The notes: generated by a model not told the origin, from the letters alone. DNA of 64,000 nucleotides from Beijerinckiaceae bacterium (GCA_947452005.1 CANGBC010000005.1:86142-150141); one strand, 5' to 3'; shown: positions 1 to 9,493, numbered from the stretch's first letter. A program made the numbers and translations.

Positions 1-352
1 CAAAAGATTGGAGAGCGGCGCTGGCGCCGTCTTTCTCTTCTGCCGGAACGCTCTCGACGGCCCGACGCAGATTGTCGGCGAAGGTCAGCATGTCGCGGGC
101 AAAAGACGTCACGCCATAAAGCTTGGCGTCAGCCACTTCGCGCTCAGTGCGGCGGCGCAGATTTTCCATCTCGGCCAGGGTGCGCAGCACCTTGTCCTTC
201 AGCGCATTATTTTCCTGCACGAGATTTTCAATCTCGGTGAAAGGCTCGGGCTCGCCAATAGGCGATTGCGGTGAAGCCTCCGCATTGAGCGAGCTCTCGT
301 GCCCGTGCTCAGCGTGGATCGGGTCATTGTCCGGCGTGGTTTGTTCGGTCAT
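1..352 (-). CDS. grpE: GrpE, DnaK nucleotide exchange factor (partial, 3' end outside window)
   Basis: GrpE releases ADP from DnaK in the cytoplasmic chaperone cycle. The gene reads leftward from an ATG at 352 and runs off the left edge, so 117 codons are visible. The first 40 or so residues are acidic and of low complexity, as in the family. The long dimerisation helix follows, with LAEMENLRRRTERE and then FARDMLTFADNLRRA, both strongly GrpE-like. It starts 66 bp downstream of glnD on the same strand, so it may be co-transcribed. In many Hyphomicrobiales grpE lies beside hrcA; here hrcA is 27 kb away. The reading frame is certain; the start is supported by homology rather than by a good ribosome binding site. 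Confidence 0.9.
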   Translation of the reverse strand, partial: MTEQTTPDNDPIHAEHGHESSLNAEASPQSPIGEPEPFTEIENLVQENNALKDKVLRTLAEMENLRRRTEREVADAKLYGVTSFARDMLTFADNLRRAVESVPAEEKDGASAALQSF

Positions 353-418
353 TTCAAATCTTCAGGTCAAATGGAAGGTCAGGCCCCATATCAGGGCGGC
401 GGTGCGAAAATTCAAGGC

Positions 419-3256
419 TCAGCCGCCCTCAGGCTTGCGCTTGGGTGCCACTTTGGGGGCCCCCTCAAAAATATCCAGCAGGGCTTTTCGAATCGTCCCC
501 TGCCGATTGGCGGCGGTGATTTTCAATCCTGTCAGGTCCGTCACGTAAAAAACGTCGACGGCCTTTTCGCCAAAGGTCGCCACATGGGCGGAGCCAATGT
601 TGAGGTTCAACCGAGACAGGGCCGCCGTGAGATCAAACAGCAGACCCGGCCGATCAAGACCTGAGACCTCGAGCACCGTGTATTTGTTCGACAGATTATT
701 GTCGATGGTGACTTCGGGGGCCAGCGGGAAGGTTTTGTCGACAGGCTTTGGCCCGCCCAAACGATTGGCAATGGCATCTGACAGACGGATCTCGCCGCGC
801 AGCGCCTTTTCAATCGCATCGGCCACACGCGCAGCGCGGCGCAATTCATCTTCATCCCGATCAAAGGCGCGGCTGATGGCAATTGTATCCAGCGCCAGAC
901 CATCGGTGGTCGTGAAAATTTGCGCATCGACAATATTGGCGCCAGAGGCCGCACAAGCGCCCGCAATGATCGACAAAAGACGCGGGTGATCGGGCGCAAT
1001 CACGGTTAGCTCTGTAACGCCACGGAACGCATCCGTTGCCACTTCTGTGGCCAGCGAGCGCATCTCGACTTCGGTCAGGCGCAAAAGATGGGCGTGTTTG
1101 ATCTTGTTGGCGAGATCCACCTTGAGCCAATAGGCCGGATAATGGCGCGCCGCATAAGCATCAAATTCAGGATCAGACAGACCGGGCAGCGCCGCACGCA
1201 AATCTTCTTGCGCCTTGATGACACGCTGCTTGCGATCGATGGCCGAATGGCCACCGGCCAGCAAAACTTCTGTTTCCCAATAGAGCGTGCGCAACAGCTG
1301 GCCCTTCCAGCCGTTCCACACGCCCGGACCGACCGCGCGGATGTCGCACACCGTCAGCACCAGCAGCATGCGCAACCGCTCCAGCGTTTGCACCGTATTG
1401 GCAAACATCTGGATCGTTTTGGGATCTGACAAGTCGCGGCTATGGGCGACATTGGACATCACCAGATGCGTATCGATCAGCCAGGCGACAGTGTCCGTCT
1501 CGGCTTCTGACAGGCCCAGACGCGGACACAGCTCGCGCGCCACGCGCGCACCTGCAATCGAGTGATCCTCTTCGCGCCCCTTGGCAATGTCATGCAGGAA
1601 GAGCGCAACATATAGCGCCGTGCGATTGGAAATGGAGGGCAGGATTTCTGAACAGACGGGATGGTCTTCGGCCAGTCGCCCGCTTTCAATGCCTGACATA
1701 ATGCCGACCGTGCGCAGCAAATGCTCATCGACCGTGTAGTGATGATACATATTGAACTGCATCATCGCGACGATGCGCCCGAAATCGGGAATGAAGCGGC
1801 CGAGCACGCCTGCTTCATTCATCGCGCGCAAAACGCTCTCGGGCATTTTATTGGACGTGACAATATCGATGAAAAGCTTGTTGGCTTCAGGGTCTTTGCG
1901 CACTTTCGCATCAATGCGCTTCAAGGATTGCGTGACAAGGCGCGTGGCGTCTGGGTGGATCGCCAGTTCATGCTTGTCGGCCAACTGATAGAGCCGCAGC
2001 AGGTTGACGGGGTCTTTTTCAAACACCTTGTCAGACGTCACCGTGATGCGCCCATGCTCGCTGGCGAAATTGCCTCCCGGCAAAGCGCGCTTGGTTGGGC
2101 GCAATTTTCCGATGAAGCGGTTGAGCATGGCGCGCGGCTTGGCTTGGCGCTCTTCCATCGCCGCACAGACGATGGCCGTCAGATCACCCACATCTTTGGC
2201 AATCAGGAAGTAATGCTTCATGAAGCGTTCGACATCTGACAGACCGGCATGGCTCACATAGCCCAGCCGCTGCGCGATCGCGCGCTGCACGTCAAAGCTC
2301 AGGCGCTCTTCAGAGCGGCCTGTGAAAAAATGCAGCTGGCAGCGCACGCGCCACAAAAATTCTTCGCAGCGATGAAACAGGCGCAATTCCGTGGCGCTGA
2401 ACAGGCCCGCCTCGACCAATTGCGAGGCATCGCGCACGCGATAGACATATTTGGCAATCCAGAACAGCGTGTTGAGATCACGCAACCCGCCCTTGCCCTC
2501 TTTGACATTGGGCTCGACGAGATAGCGTGAGGTGCCTGCACGCTGGATGCGCTGATCACGCTCGGCCAGTTTGGCAGCGACAAATTCAGCAGCCGTGTTT
2601 TTGACAATCTCATTGTCAAAGCGGTCGCGCATTTCGGCAAACAGCTGTTTGTCACCCAGAATATAACGGGCTTCGAGCAAGGCAGTGCGAATGGTCATGT
2701 CATCGCGCGCCTGACGCAGACATTCCTCGACCGAGCGCGTCGAATGGCCGACCTTCTGGCGCAAATCCCACAGAACATAGAGCATGGCTTCCACCACGCT
2801 CTCGCCCCATGGCGTCTGCTTGTAGGGCAGCAGAAAAAGCAAATCGATGTCAGAGCCCGGCGCCAGCGTATCGCGCCCATATCCGCCGACCGCCACCACA
2901 CACAAACGCTCGGCCGCGGAGGGATAGGGCGAGGGATAAATATAGGTCACGACATAGCTGTAAATGGAGCGGATCAGCTCATCTTCGAGATGCGAGAGAC
3001 GCTGTGCGCAGGCAATGCCGCGGCCATTTTCTTCGAGAACACGGCGGGCAAGATCGCGTCCCTCATCCAGAGCTTGGCGAAAGCGCGCCACGGCGGCTTT
3101 GCGCAAATCCTCTTTCTGATCGCCATATTGTTCAGCCAGCGCGGCAATATCCGCATCAAGCTTTTCACGATCAATGATCGTGCTGCGACCTGGCTCGGCG
3201 CGGCTGCGCGCGCGTTTGCGGGGCGGGTTTGTGGTGTCGGGAGAGACGAGGGTCAT
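419..3256 (-). CDS. glnD: Bifunctional PII uridylyltransferase / uridylyl-removing enzyme GlnD
   Basis: GlnD senses glutamine and adds UMP to, or removes it from, PII proteins, setting the nitrogen status signal for the Ntr system. Domains in order: a nucleotidyltransferase domain with GGYGRDTLAPGSDIDLLFL around residue 125-145, a helical linker, an HD uridylyl-removing domain with LFLHDIAKG around residue 555, and two C-terminal ACT domains (VIAPDHPRLLSIIAG and VSGLDRPGLLFDLTAAL) that bind glutamine. The length, about 945 residues, is usual. I chose the ATG at 3256; an in-frame GTG at 3286 would add ten residues, and the AAAGAGG before the ATG is rather close to it. The gene follows gshB by 12-42 bp on the same strand. 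Nitrogen sensing here fits the sigma-54 urea operon at 12.3 kb. Confidence 0.95.
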   Translation of the reverse strand: MTLVSPDTTNPPRKRARSRAEPGRSTIIDREKLDADIAALAEQYGDQKEDLRKAAVARFRQALDEGRDLARRVLEENGRGIACAQRLSHLEDELIRSIYSYVVTYIYPSPYPSAAERLCVVAVGGYGRDTLAPGSDIDLLFLLPYKQTPWGESVVEAMLYVLWDLRQKVGHSTRSVEECLRQARDDMTIRTALLEARYILGDKQLFAEMRDRFDNEIVKNTAAEFVAAKLAERDQRIQRAGTSRYLVEPNVKEGKGGLRDLNTLFWIAKYVYRVRDASQLVEAGLFSATELRLFHRCEEFLWRVRCQLHFFTGRSEERLSFDVQRAIAQRLGYVSHAGLSDVERFMKHYFLIAKDVGDLTAIVCAAMEERQAKPRAMLNRFIGKLRPTKRALPGGNFASEHGRITVTSDKVFEKDPVNLLRLYQLADKHELAIHPDATRLVTQSLKRIDAKVRKDPEANKLFIDIVTSNKMPESVLRAMNEAGVLGRFIPDFGRIVAMMQFNMYHHYTVDEHLLRTVGIMSGIESGRLAEDHPVCSEILPSISNRTALYVALFLHDIAKGREEDHSIAGARVARELCPRLGLSEAETDTVAWLIDTHLVMSNVAHSRDLSDPKTIQMFANTVQTLERLRMLLVLTVCDIRAVGPGVWNGWKGQLLRTLYWETEVLLAGGHSAIDRKQRVIKAQEDLRAALPGLSDPEFDAYAARHYPAYWLKVDLANKIKHAHLLRLTEVEMRSLATEVATDAFRGVTELTVIAPDHPRLLSIIAGACAASGANIVDAQIFTTTDGLALDTIAISRAFDRDEDELRRAARVADAIEKALRGEIRLSDAIANRLGGPKPVDKTFPLAPEVTIDNNLSNKYTVLEVSGLDRPGLLFDLTAALSRLNLNIGSAHVATFGEKAVDVFYVTDLTGLKITAANRQGTIRKALLDIFEGAPKVAPKRKPEGG

Positions 3257-3298
3257 GGCCTCTTTATTAGCATGCTCACGCGCCACAGGGCCAGCGCG

Positions 3299-4243
3299 TC
3301 AGACGCCCCGCTTGGCCTCAATCGCGTTCCAGATGTCGAGCGCCAGATCCGGCCCGCCCAGCCGCTTGATCGCGCGCACGCCCGTGGGCGAGGTGACGTT
3401 GATTTCGGTCAGATTGCCGTCAATGACGTCAATTCCGACAAAAAGCAGACCTCTTTTCTTGAGTTCCGGCCCAATCGTCTCGCAGATTTCGCGCTCGCGC
3501 GGGGTGAGATCGGTGGCAGCCGCCGCGCCACCGCGCACCATATTGGAGCGGATATCATCTTCTGCTGGCACGCGGTTTACCGCGCCTTTGGCGACGCCAT
3601 CGACCAGAATGATGCGCTTGTCGCCCTTGGACACCGCTGGCAAGAATTTCTGAATGACCCAAGGCTCGCGGAACGTCACCGTGAACATGTCAAACAGCGA
3701 GCCGAAATTCGGATCGCGCTGCGCGATTTTGAAGACGGCTGACCCGCCATGCCCGTGCAGCGGCTTCATCACCACATCGCCATGCTCGGCGCGGAACGCT
3801 TCGATCAGCGCCTTGTCGCGCGCGATCAAAGTTGGCGGCATGAGATGGGGGTAATTCATCACAAACAGCTTTTCAGGCGCATTGCGCACGCTGGCGGGAT
3901 CATTGACCACCAGCACTTTGGGATGCACGCGCTCAAGCATATGGGTGGAGGTGATATAGGCCAGATCGAAGGGCGGATCCTGGCGCAGCAAGATCACATC
4001 CATCTCTTCGAGATTGCGCTCTTGGGCGGGGCCAAGCGTTGCATGATCGCCGACCACATCGCGCACCTCAAGCGGCTGCATGCTGGCGACAATATCGCGC
4101 CCACGCTGGCCCAGTTTGTCAGGCGTGTAATAGAACAGCTTGTGGCCACGCGCCTGCGCTTCCAGCAGAAGCGCGAAGGTGGAATCGCCTGCGATATTGA
4201 TCTTTTCGATCGGATCCATCTGGACGGCGACGGTCAAAGCCAT
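3299..4243 (-). CDS. gshB: Glutathione synthetase
   Basis: This enzyme joins gamma-glutamylcysteine and glycine using ATP, the second step of glutathione synthesis. The 314-residue protein starts [20 protein letters not shown], a very typical GshB N-terminus. The ATP-grasp part shows the glycine-rich loop [11 protein letters not shown] and the metal and substrate-binding end [12 protein letters not shown]. Length matches the E. coli type enzyme (about 315). It lies between the unknown secreted gene (start 5553) and glnD on the minus strand. The rsmI-yraN-gshB order is common in alphaproteobacteria, which supports the call. The ATG at 4243 is the only sensible start. Confidence 0.96.
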   Translation of the reverse strand: MALTVAVQMDPIEKINIAGDSTFALLLEAQARGHKLFYYTPDKLGQRGRDIVASMQPLEVRDVVGDHATLGPAQERNLEEMDVILLRQDPPFDLAYITSTHMLERVHPKVLVVNDPASVRNAPEKLFVMNYPHLMPPTLIARDKALIEAFRAEHGDVVMKPLHGHGGSAVFKIAQRDPNFGSLFDMFTVTFREPWVIQKFLPAVSKGDKRIILVDGVAKGAVNRVPAEDDIRSNMVRGGAAAATDLTPREREICETIGPELKKRGLLFVGIDVIDGNLTEINVTSPTGVRAIKRLGGPDLALDIWNAIEAKRGV

Positions 4244-4308
4244 TCTTCATTCATCCTTGACTAGAAAGAGATGCGCACAGCGCCTGAGTTTCACGGTGCC
4301 GTCAAGCC

Positions 4309-5553
4309 TTATGGCGGCACCGAAAAGGCTGAGCTGGGCGCCGCTGGTGAGATTTTCAGGACTGGTGCCTGTGCAGCTGGGCTCGGCACAGCTGGCGCAT
4401 CAATATAGCCCGCCCTTTGCAGATGTTTGCGCAAGGCGGAGGGAAAAGACAGCGTGATTTCTTTGCCCACGGGGCATGAGCCATTTTTCTCGCGCTCCGC
4501 CATACATTCGATGAGCGGCCAGTCGGACGATGAATTGTAAGACACCATCATTTTCGCCCAAGCCTGATCAAGCTCGCCGACACTGGCTTTATAGGCAACC
4601 CAGGCTGCCAGAAAACCATTCGAGCGCCAAAGATCTGCATCCATCGAGGCTTGATATTCGAGCGCCACTATATTTTGGCGGAGCCAAGACGTAAATTTCG
4701 GATCGCTCGTCACATCCTGCAACTGGCCATTTCGCAAAGTTGAAATGCGTTGCGGCGCGCGCGACTCGGCATAAGAGGCGTAAGCGTAGTGAAAAGAATT
4801 ATCGAGCGAGATGATTTCATAAACACCATCGCCATCAATATCTTCAAACCAATAGCCACCACCGTCCAGCAATTCGCCATCAATCACACGCCAGTCATTG
4901 CCAACCTGCGTGATGAATTTCGTATCTGTGCAGCAATGTGCCCCACCCGTGAAAGCGGTGAACACCAGTTGCGCGGTAGGGCTATCGGGGTCCAGTCGCA
5001 GCGCCCAGAGTTCTGAGCTTGGCTCATCACGGCCAACATCTTCGATCTGCAGATTGATAATCTCTTTGCCCGCGCGTGTGGCGCTCAGCGTGGGATTGTA
5101 ACCATCGCCCTCTTTGAGGGCTTGGCGCGACAGTGTGAGGCGCAGATCGGCAAAATTTTGGACGATGCTTTTTTCGTCACCCTCATATTCCAGATTGAGC
5201 TGAAGCTCCGGCTCTTTTTTTGTCCAGACCTCGGCGACATAGCCATTGCCATTGGACAGCAGAATGTCTTTGGGCACAGCGCCGGACGCAGCCAGCTTGT
5301 CACGCGCGCCACGAATATCCGTGCCCTCATGCGGGCCAACCACGACCGCATACCAGCCGTTGCTGGCCTGCATCACACGCACGCCCTGCATACGCCAGAC
5401 AAAGGCCCGCGCAATGCCAATGGCTTCATCGAGTGACTGGCGGCTGGCCAATGCGATCCAGCGCTGGTTGCCGGTCAGCGAATAGGTCCCCGCCAGCGCC
5501 GCTGAGCTGGTGAGGACGAGGCTGGCCAGAAGGGAGAGGAAAAGGCGCCGCAT
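4309..5553 (-). CDS. Secreted protein of unknown function with SPOR-like N-terminal part
   Basis: I do not recognise a characterised family. The 414-residue product starts with a Sec signal peptide (MRRLFLSLLASLVLTSSAALA) ending near residue 21, so it should be periplasmic. Residues 30-110 resemble a SPOR-type repeat: WIALASRQSLDEAIGIAR followed by WYAVVVGPHEG, a pattern that in SPOR domains binds denuded peptidoglycan. The middle has a CC pair (GGAHCCTDTKF) and an acidic DIDGDGVYEI loop like the calcium-binding loops of FG-GAP or dockerin folds. A later part, with YNSSSDWPLIECMAERE and paired cysteines, recalls LprI-like lysozyme inhibitor domains only weakly. The tail is Pro/Ala-rich. It sits between yraN and gshB on the same strand. 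Cell-wall association is an inference from the SPOR-like part. Confidence 0.6.
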   Translation of the reverse strand: MRRLFLSLLASLVLTSSAALAGTYSLTGNQRWIALASRQSLDEAIGIARAFVWRMQGVRVMQASNGWYAVVVGPHEGTDIRGARDKLAASGAVPKDILLSNGNGYVAEVWTKKEPELQLNLEYEGDEKSIVQNFADLRLTLSRQALKEGDGYNPTLSATRAGKEIINLQIEDVGRDEPSSELWALRLDPDSPTAQLVFTAFTGGAHCCTDTKFITQVGNDWRVIDGELLDGGGYWFEDIDGDGVYEIISLDNSFHYAYASYAESRAPQRISTLRNGQLQDVTSDPKFTSWLRQNIVALEYQASMDADLWRSNGFLAAWVAYKASVGELDQAWAKMMVSYNSSSDWPLIECMAEREKNGSCPVGKEITLSFPSALRKHLQRAGYIDAPAVPSPAAQAPVLKISPAAPSSAFSVPP

Positions 5554-5598
5554 GATGGTTGAGAGATCCTGTGTGATGCTGGCCCCAGCATAGCTGCC

Positions 5599-5979
5599 TC
5601 AGAGCGCCAATTCAAAAGCGCCCGGCACATGTTCTGGCAACCGCCAGGGGACAAGCAGCACAGCATCGCCACGGAAATTGCAGGCCTGATGTGCGCGGTG
5701 GCGCGCGAGCCAATGGCGGGCGGCTTTGGAGATGCGCTGCACTTTGGGGCCATCAATGGCCACCAGCGCCCCATCGCGCGTTTTGCGCGCCTTCACTTCC
5801 ACGAAAATGACCAGCTCCCCGCGCCGCGCGACAATATCAATCTCGCCGCCTTGGGCTGCGTAAGACAGATTGAGAATGCGCCAGCCACGCAGACGCAACC
5901 ACACACGCGCGAAAAATTCAGCCTCGATCCCGAGGCCTCGGGCGCGGCGACGATTTTGAGTGGAGCGCGGCGCGCTCAG
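5599..5979 (-). CDS. yraN: YraN family (UPF0102) endonuclease-like protein
   Basis: YraN proteins have a restriction-endonuclease-like fold; their role is not settled. The core is clear: GGEIDIVARRGELVIFVEVKAR carries the Asp and Glu-x-Lys that form the PD-(D/E)XK-type site. The first ATG/GTG/TTG in frame is a GTG at 5904, but that would cut off the conserved first helix (GIEAEFFARVWLRLRGW). The frame stays open to 5994, and a CTG at 5977-5979 overlaps the rsmI stop as CTGA, with GGGGGCGA a few bases upstream. I therefore place the start there, giving 126 residues, the usual family size. The CTG start is an inference. Confidence 0.75.
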   Translation of the reverse strand: MSAPRSTQNRRRARGLGIEAEFFARVWLRLRGWRILNLSYAAQGGEIDIVARRGELVIFVEVKARKTRDGALVAIDGPKVQRISKAARHWLARHRAHQACNFRGDAVLLVPWRLPEHVPGAFELAL

Positions 5980-6893
5980 CCGTCGCCCCCATCAGCTTCC
6001 GCCGATAATTGAATGGCGCGCGCATAGACGCGCCGACGCGGCAGGCCGACTTCAGCAGCCACAACGCTGGCGGCATCTTTGACGGAAAACTTTTGCATGG
6101 CTTCGATCAAACGTGAGTCGAGATCAGCAGCGCCCACTTCAGCATCATCCGCACCGGGCGGACCCACCAGCAGCACAATCTCACCCTTCGGGGGATCTTC
6201 AGCCGCCAATTGATCAGCAAGCGCACGCAGCGATCCGCGCCGCACGGTTTCAAAATGCTTGGTCAATTCACGCGCCACAGCCGCCTCGCGCCGACCCAGC
6301 ACCACGGCCAAGTCGTTCAAAGTTTCGGCCAATCGACGGGGACTTTCGAAAAACACCAATGTGCCGGGAATGGCCGCCAATTCGCCAATGCGCTGGCGGC
6401 GCGCGCCCGATTTTGAGGGCAAAAAACCTTCAAAGAAAAAGCGGTCTGTCGGCAAACCCGCCACAACAAGCGCTGCCAGCACGGCCGAGGCACCAGGCAC
6501 TGCTGTCACGGGCGTGCCCTGATCAACCGCATCCGCCACCAGTTTGAAACCGGGGTCCGAGACCAGCGGCGTGCCGGCATCAGAGACAAGTGCGAGCGCA
6601 GCGCCCTCTTTCAGGCGCGCCAGCAAATGCGGGCGCACCACAGCGGCATTATGTTCGTGATAGGCGACCAGCGGCGTCGAGATGCCGTAATGGGCGAGCA
6701 GATTTTTGGTGACGCGCGTGTCTTCAGCCAGCACCGCATCAGCTGCTGCAAGTGTGGACAAAGCGCGCAGCGAAATATCGCGCAAATTGCCGATGGGCGT
6801 TGCCACCACATGCAGGCCCGGCGCAAGCGGCTCCGCCTCGGCCTTGAGGCCAAGCGCCGTATAAGAGCCACCCCTGCTGCTGCTTCCGCTCAC
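5976..6893 (-). CDS. rsmI: 16S rRNA (cytidine1402-2'-O)-methyltransferase RsmI
   Basis: RsmI 2'-O-methylates C1402 in the decoding centre of 16S rRNA using S-adenosylmethionine. The 305-residue protein shows the SAM-dependent tetrapyrrole-methylase fold with ATPIGNLRDISLRAL near residue 32, VLAEDTRVTKNLL, and SDAGTPLVSDPGFKLV, all diagnostic for the family. A C-terminal helical region follows. The start is GTG at 6893, preceded by GGAG at a spacing of eight bases. Its stop overlaps the probable CTG start of yraN, so the two are probably translationally coupled. It is divergent from the lipoprotein gene at 7111, with 217 bp between them. Confidence 0.95.
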   Translation of the reverse strand: MSGSSSRGGSYTALGLKAEAEPLAPGLHVVATPIGNLRDISLRALSTLAAADAVLAEDTRVTKNLLAHYGISTPLVAYHEHNAAVVRPHLLARLKEGAALALVSDAGTPLVSDPGFKLVADAVDQGTPVTAVPGASAVLAALVVAGLPTDRFFFEGFLPSKSGARRQRIGELAAIPGTLVFFESPRRLAETLNDLAVVLGRREAAVARELTKHFETVRRGSLRALADQLAAEDPPKGEIVLLVGPPGADDAEVGAADLDSRLIEAMQKFSVKDAASVVAAEVGLPRRRVYARAIQLSAEADGGDG

Positions 6894-7110
6894 CTGACCA
6901 TCTCCATCTCATCTCAGTCGCAGTTTAGCGCCCCAGCCCGAGCATAAGCGTTCTTTATATCGTTTATTTTGTCCTGTATAGAGAACAGCACGCTACAGCG
7001 CCGCCACAGTTTAGGCCTTTTTCCTCCCCCATATTGCCGCCTGACGCGCTTTGTGGCTCTTCATGGAGGCGCGCCGCCAGCGCTTGAGAAACGGCGGCCC
7101 GGAGGCTTTT
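6894..7110. promoter_or_regulatory. Divergent intergenic region between rsmI and the lipoprotein gene
   Basis: This 217-bp stretch must hold promoters for both outward-reading transcripts. It has a relatively AT-rich core at about 6950-6985 (TTTATATCGTTTATTTTG and TGTATAGAG), a likely promoter zone. I cannot assign exact -35 and -10 boxes. The plus-strand reading frame of the downstream gene stays open from 7051, but the ribosome binding site places its start at 7111. Confidence 0.4.
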
Positions 7111-8307
7111 GTGCAATACGCTCTTCCTAACAAATCAATTTTACGCCGAAATCTTGTTCTGGCCTCGCCGCTTCTTGCATTTCTGCTGGCTGGGTGTGGC
7201 CCCACTGGTCGCCCACAACAGGCCCCTTTGTCGGCCCCCGTGGCGCCGGTGGAATCAGAAAACCTCACCGCACCACTCAACGAATCGCGCGCCCGTGTCG
7301 CGCTGATCCTGCCGCTCACACAAGGCGGCCGACCCAGCAGCGTCGGTCAGGCCATGCGCAACGCAGCCGAACTGGCTGTGGCGGAAGTGGGTGCGGGCAA
7401 TCTTGATCTCATTGTGAAAGACGATCTCTCGACACTCGATGGCGCACGTCAGGCCGCGCAAGCAGCCCTTGCCGAGGGTGCCGAGCTCATCATCGGCCCG
7501 CTCTATGCGCCCAATGTGAAAGAGGTCGGCCGTTTGGCGCGCGCCGCCAACAAGCCGGTGATCGGCTTTTCAACGGACACAAGCACGGCCTCGCGCGGCA
7601 CCTATCTTTTGTCCTTCCTGATTGAGGGCTATGTCGACCGCGTGATTGAACATGCCGTGTCGCGCGGCAAGAAAAACTTCGCCGCACTCGCGCCTGAAAA
7701 TGATTATGGCAATGTGGCGATCAACCAATTTGTCGATCTGGCGAGCAAGCGTGGCTTGCGTGTCGAGATCGAACGCTATGCGCCAGGCAACCCCGGCCCC
7801 GCCGTGCAAAAGCTGGCCAGCAAAGCAGCCCAGATTGATGCGCTGTTCATTCCCGAACAGGCTGAAGCCATGTCGGCCGTTGCAGGGCTGCTTGCCGCCA
7901 ATGGGCTCGATGGCAAGAAGGTGCAAATTCTGGGCACGGGCCTGTGGAACGATGCGCGCGTGCTCAATCTCCCCGCCTTGCAAGGCGCGTGGTTTGCCGC
8001 ACCCGACAATGCTGGCTTCAATGCTTTTGCTGGCCGCTACCGCGCCCGCTTTGGATCAGAGCCAGCACGCATTGCAACTCTTGCTTATGATGCCGCAGCG
8101 CTCGCCACCGCTTTGGCCAAGACGCAGGGCGATGCGCGTTTTTCTGAGAACGTGCTGACATCTCCGACTGGGTTTAACGGCACAGATGGACTCTTCCGCT
8201 TCACACCAGAAGGGCTCAATGAACGCGGGCTTGCCATTCTTGAGGTGCGCAGCGGTGCGGCCAATCCTGTAAGCCCGGCGGCCAAAACATTTGCGTCTGG
8301 CACCTAA
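7111..8307 (+). CDS. Outer-membrane lipoprotein, penicillin-binding protein activator (LpoA-like) with periplasmic-binding fold
   Basis: Proteins of this type resemble the C-terminal domain of LpoA, which stimulates penicillin-binding protein 1A; the alphaproteobacterial members are less studied. I chose the GTG at 7111 because GGAGG lies five bases before it; 60 bases of open frame upstream lack this. The 398-residue product has a lipoprotein signal ending LLAFLLAGC, with the lipobox cysteine near residue 29. The rest is a type-1 periplasmic binding fold: VALILPLTQGGRPSSVGQA, then LIIGPLYAPNVKEV and KPVIGFSTDTS. Its last four bases overlap the hemW end on the other strand. A Leu/Ile/Val-type binding protein is the main alternative, but no permease genes are adjacent. 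Confidence 0.82.
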   Translation: MQYALPNKSILRRNLVLASPLLAFLLAGCGPTGRPQQAPLSAPVAPVESENLTAPLNESRARVALILPLTQGGRPSSVGQAMRNAAELAVAEVGAGNLDLIVKDDLSTLDGARQAAQAALAEGAELIIGPLYAPNVKEVGRLARAANKPVIGFSTDTSTASRGTYLLSFLIEGYVDRVIEHAVSRGKKNFAALAPENDYGNVAINQFVDLASKRGLRVEIERYAPGNPGPAVQKLASKAAQIDALFIPEQAEAMSAVAGLLAANGLDGKKVQILGTGLWNDARVLNLPALQGAWFAAPDNAGFNAFAGRYRARFGSEPARIATLAYDAAALATALAKTQGDARFSENVLTSPTGFNGTDGLFRFTPEGLNERGLAILEVRSGAANPVSPAAKTFASGT

Positions 8308-9470
8308 GCGGCGAGATCAGCGACAATCGCATCGAGCACAGGAAAACCGGCAGGCGTGACGCGAATGCGTCCGTCTGCTGTTTCCTCAATCATGCCATCG
8401 CTCACCAGATTGGCGACGCGCTTGGCATCGAGCGTGCGGCCGGAGAGCGCAACAAAGCGGCGTGGATCAATGCCTTCTTTGAGGCGCAGACCCATGAGCA
8501 AAAATTCATCACCCTGCGCTTCTTCGCTGAGCACTTCTGTTTCGATAATGCCATGCGTTTCGCGCTCGACGAGATCAAGCCAGTTTTCAGGATGTTTTTC
8601 GGTCGCCTGCGCAAGACGCCCTTCATTGGTGATGAGACGCCCATGGGCGCCGGGGCCAACGCCTGCATATTCGCCATAGCGCCAATAGACGAGATTGTGA
8701 CGGCTCTCAGCACCCGGGCGCGCGTGGTTTGAAATCTCGTAAGCTGGGAGACCTGCTGCTGTTGTGACTTCTTGCGTCACATCCCACAGCGCACGTGATG
8801 TATCTTCGTCGGGCATGGTGAGCTTGCCCGCGTCAAAGAGCTTTTGAAACATCGTGTCGGGCTCAATGGTGAGCTGATAAAGCGACAAATGTTCAGCGGC
8901 GCGTGCAATGGCGGATTTCAGCTCGTCCTTCCAGGCCTGCGGTGTCTGGCCGGGGCGCGCATAGATCAGATCAAACGAGAAGCGCTCGAAAATGGACGCT
9001 GCAATCGCCACAGCTGCCATGGCTTCATCAGCCGAATGCATGCGGCCAAGCCGCTTCAGATCGACATCATTCATGGCCTGCACGCCCAGCGACACGCGGT
9101 TGACGCCTGCCGCACGAAAACCACGAAAGCGCTCGGCCTCAACACTTGTCGGATTGGCTTCCAGCGTGATCTCGGCGCCGGGCACAATCGTCCATGCGCC
9201 CGCAATGGCATCGAGAATCGCGCCGACCGTTTGCGGCTCCATCAGCGAGGGTGTCCCCCCGCCAAAGAAAATGGATGTCACCTTGCGGCCCGGTGCAAGC
9301 CCGGCGCGATGCGCAATCTCGCGCTGAAAAGCGGCGACGAAGCGCGCCTGATCAACGGGCTTGTAGCGAACATGCGAATTGAAATCGCAATAGGGACATT
9401 TCGACAGACAGAAGGGCCAATGGACGTAAACGCCAAAGCCGGGAGCGAAATTTTGTGGGGTGGATGACAT
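8304..9470 (-). CDS. hemW: Radical SAM heme chaperone HemW (coproporphyrinogen III oxidase-like)
   Basis: HemW binds heme and an iron-sulfur cluster and delivers heme to respiratory enzymes; it is often misnamed as oxygen-independent coproporphyrinogen oxidase. The 388-residue protein has the radical SAM motif FCLSKCPYCDF with cysteines at 21, 25 and 28, then SIFFGGGTPSLMEP and the SLGVQAMNDVDLKRLGR segment. It lacks the N-terminal extension of true HemN, and its length fits HemW. It lies downstream of rdgB on the same strand, a common alphaproteobacterial order, with a palindromic repeat in the 109-bp gap. Its end overlaps the convergent lipoprotein gene by four bases. Confidence 0.93.
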   Translation of the reverse strand: MSSTPQNFAPGFGVYVHWPFCLSKCPYCDFNSHVRYKPVDQARFVAAFQREIAHRAGLAPGRKVTSIFFGGGTPSLMEPQTVGAILDAIAGAWTIVPGAEITLEANPTSVEAERFRGFRAAGVNRVSLGVQAMNDVDLKRLGRMHSADEAMAAVAIAASIFERFSFDLIYARPGQTPQAWKDELKSAIARAAEHLSLYQLTIEPDTMFQKLFDAGKLTMPDEDTSRALWDVTQEVTTAAGLPAYEISNHARPGAESRHNLVYWRYGEYAGVGPGAHGRLITNEGRLAQATEKHPENWLDLVERETHGIIETEVLSEEAQGDEFLLMGLRLKEGIDPRRFVALSGRTLDAKRVANLVSDGMIEETADGRIRVTPAGFPVLDAIVADLAA

Positions 9471-9493
9471 GGCGTTTTATCGCATGTTTCAGT

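Noticed and set aside
2744..3742. Plus-strand open frame of 332 codons across glnD and gshB
   Set aside because: Opposite to two well-supported genes and lacks any family motif.
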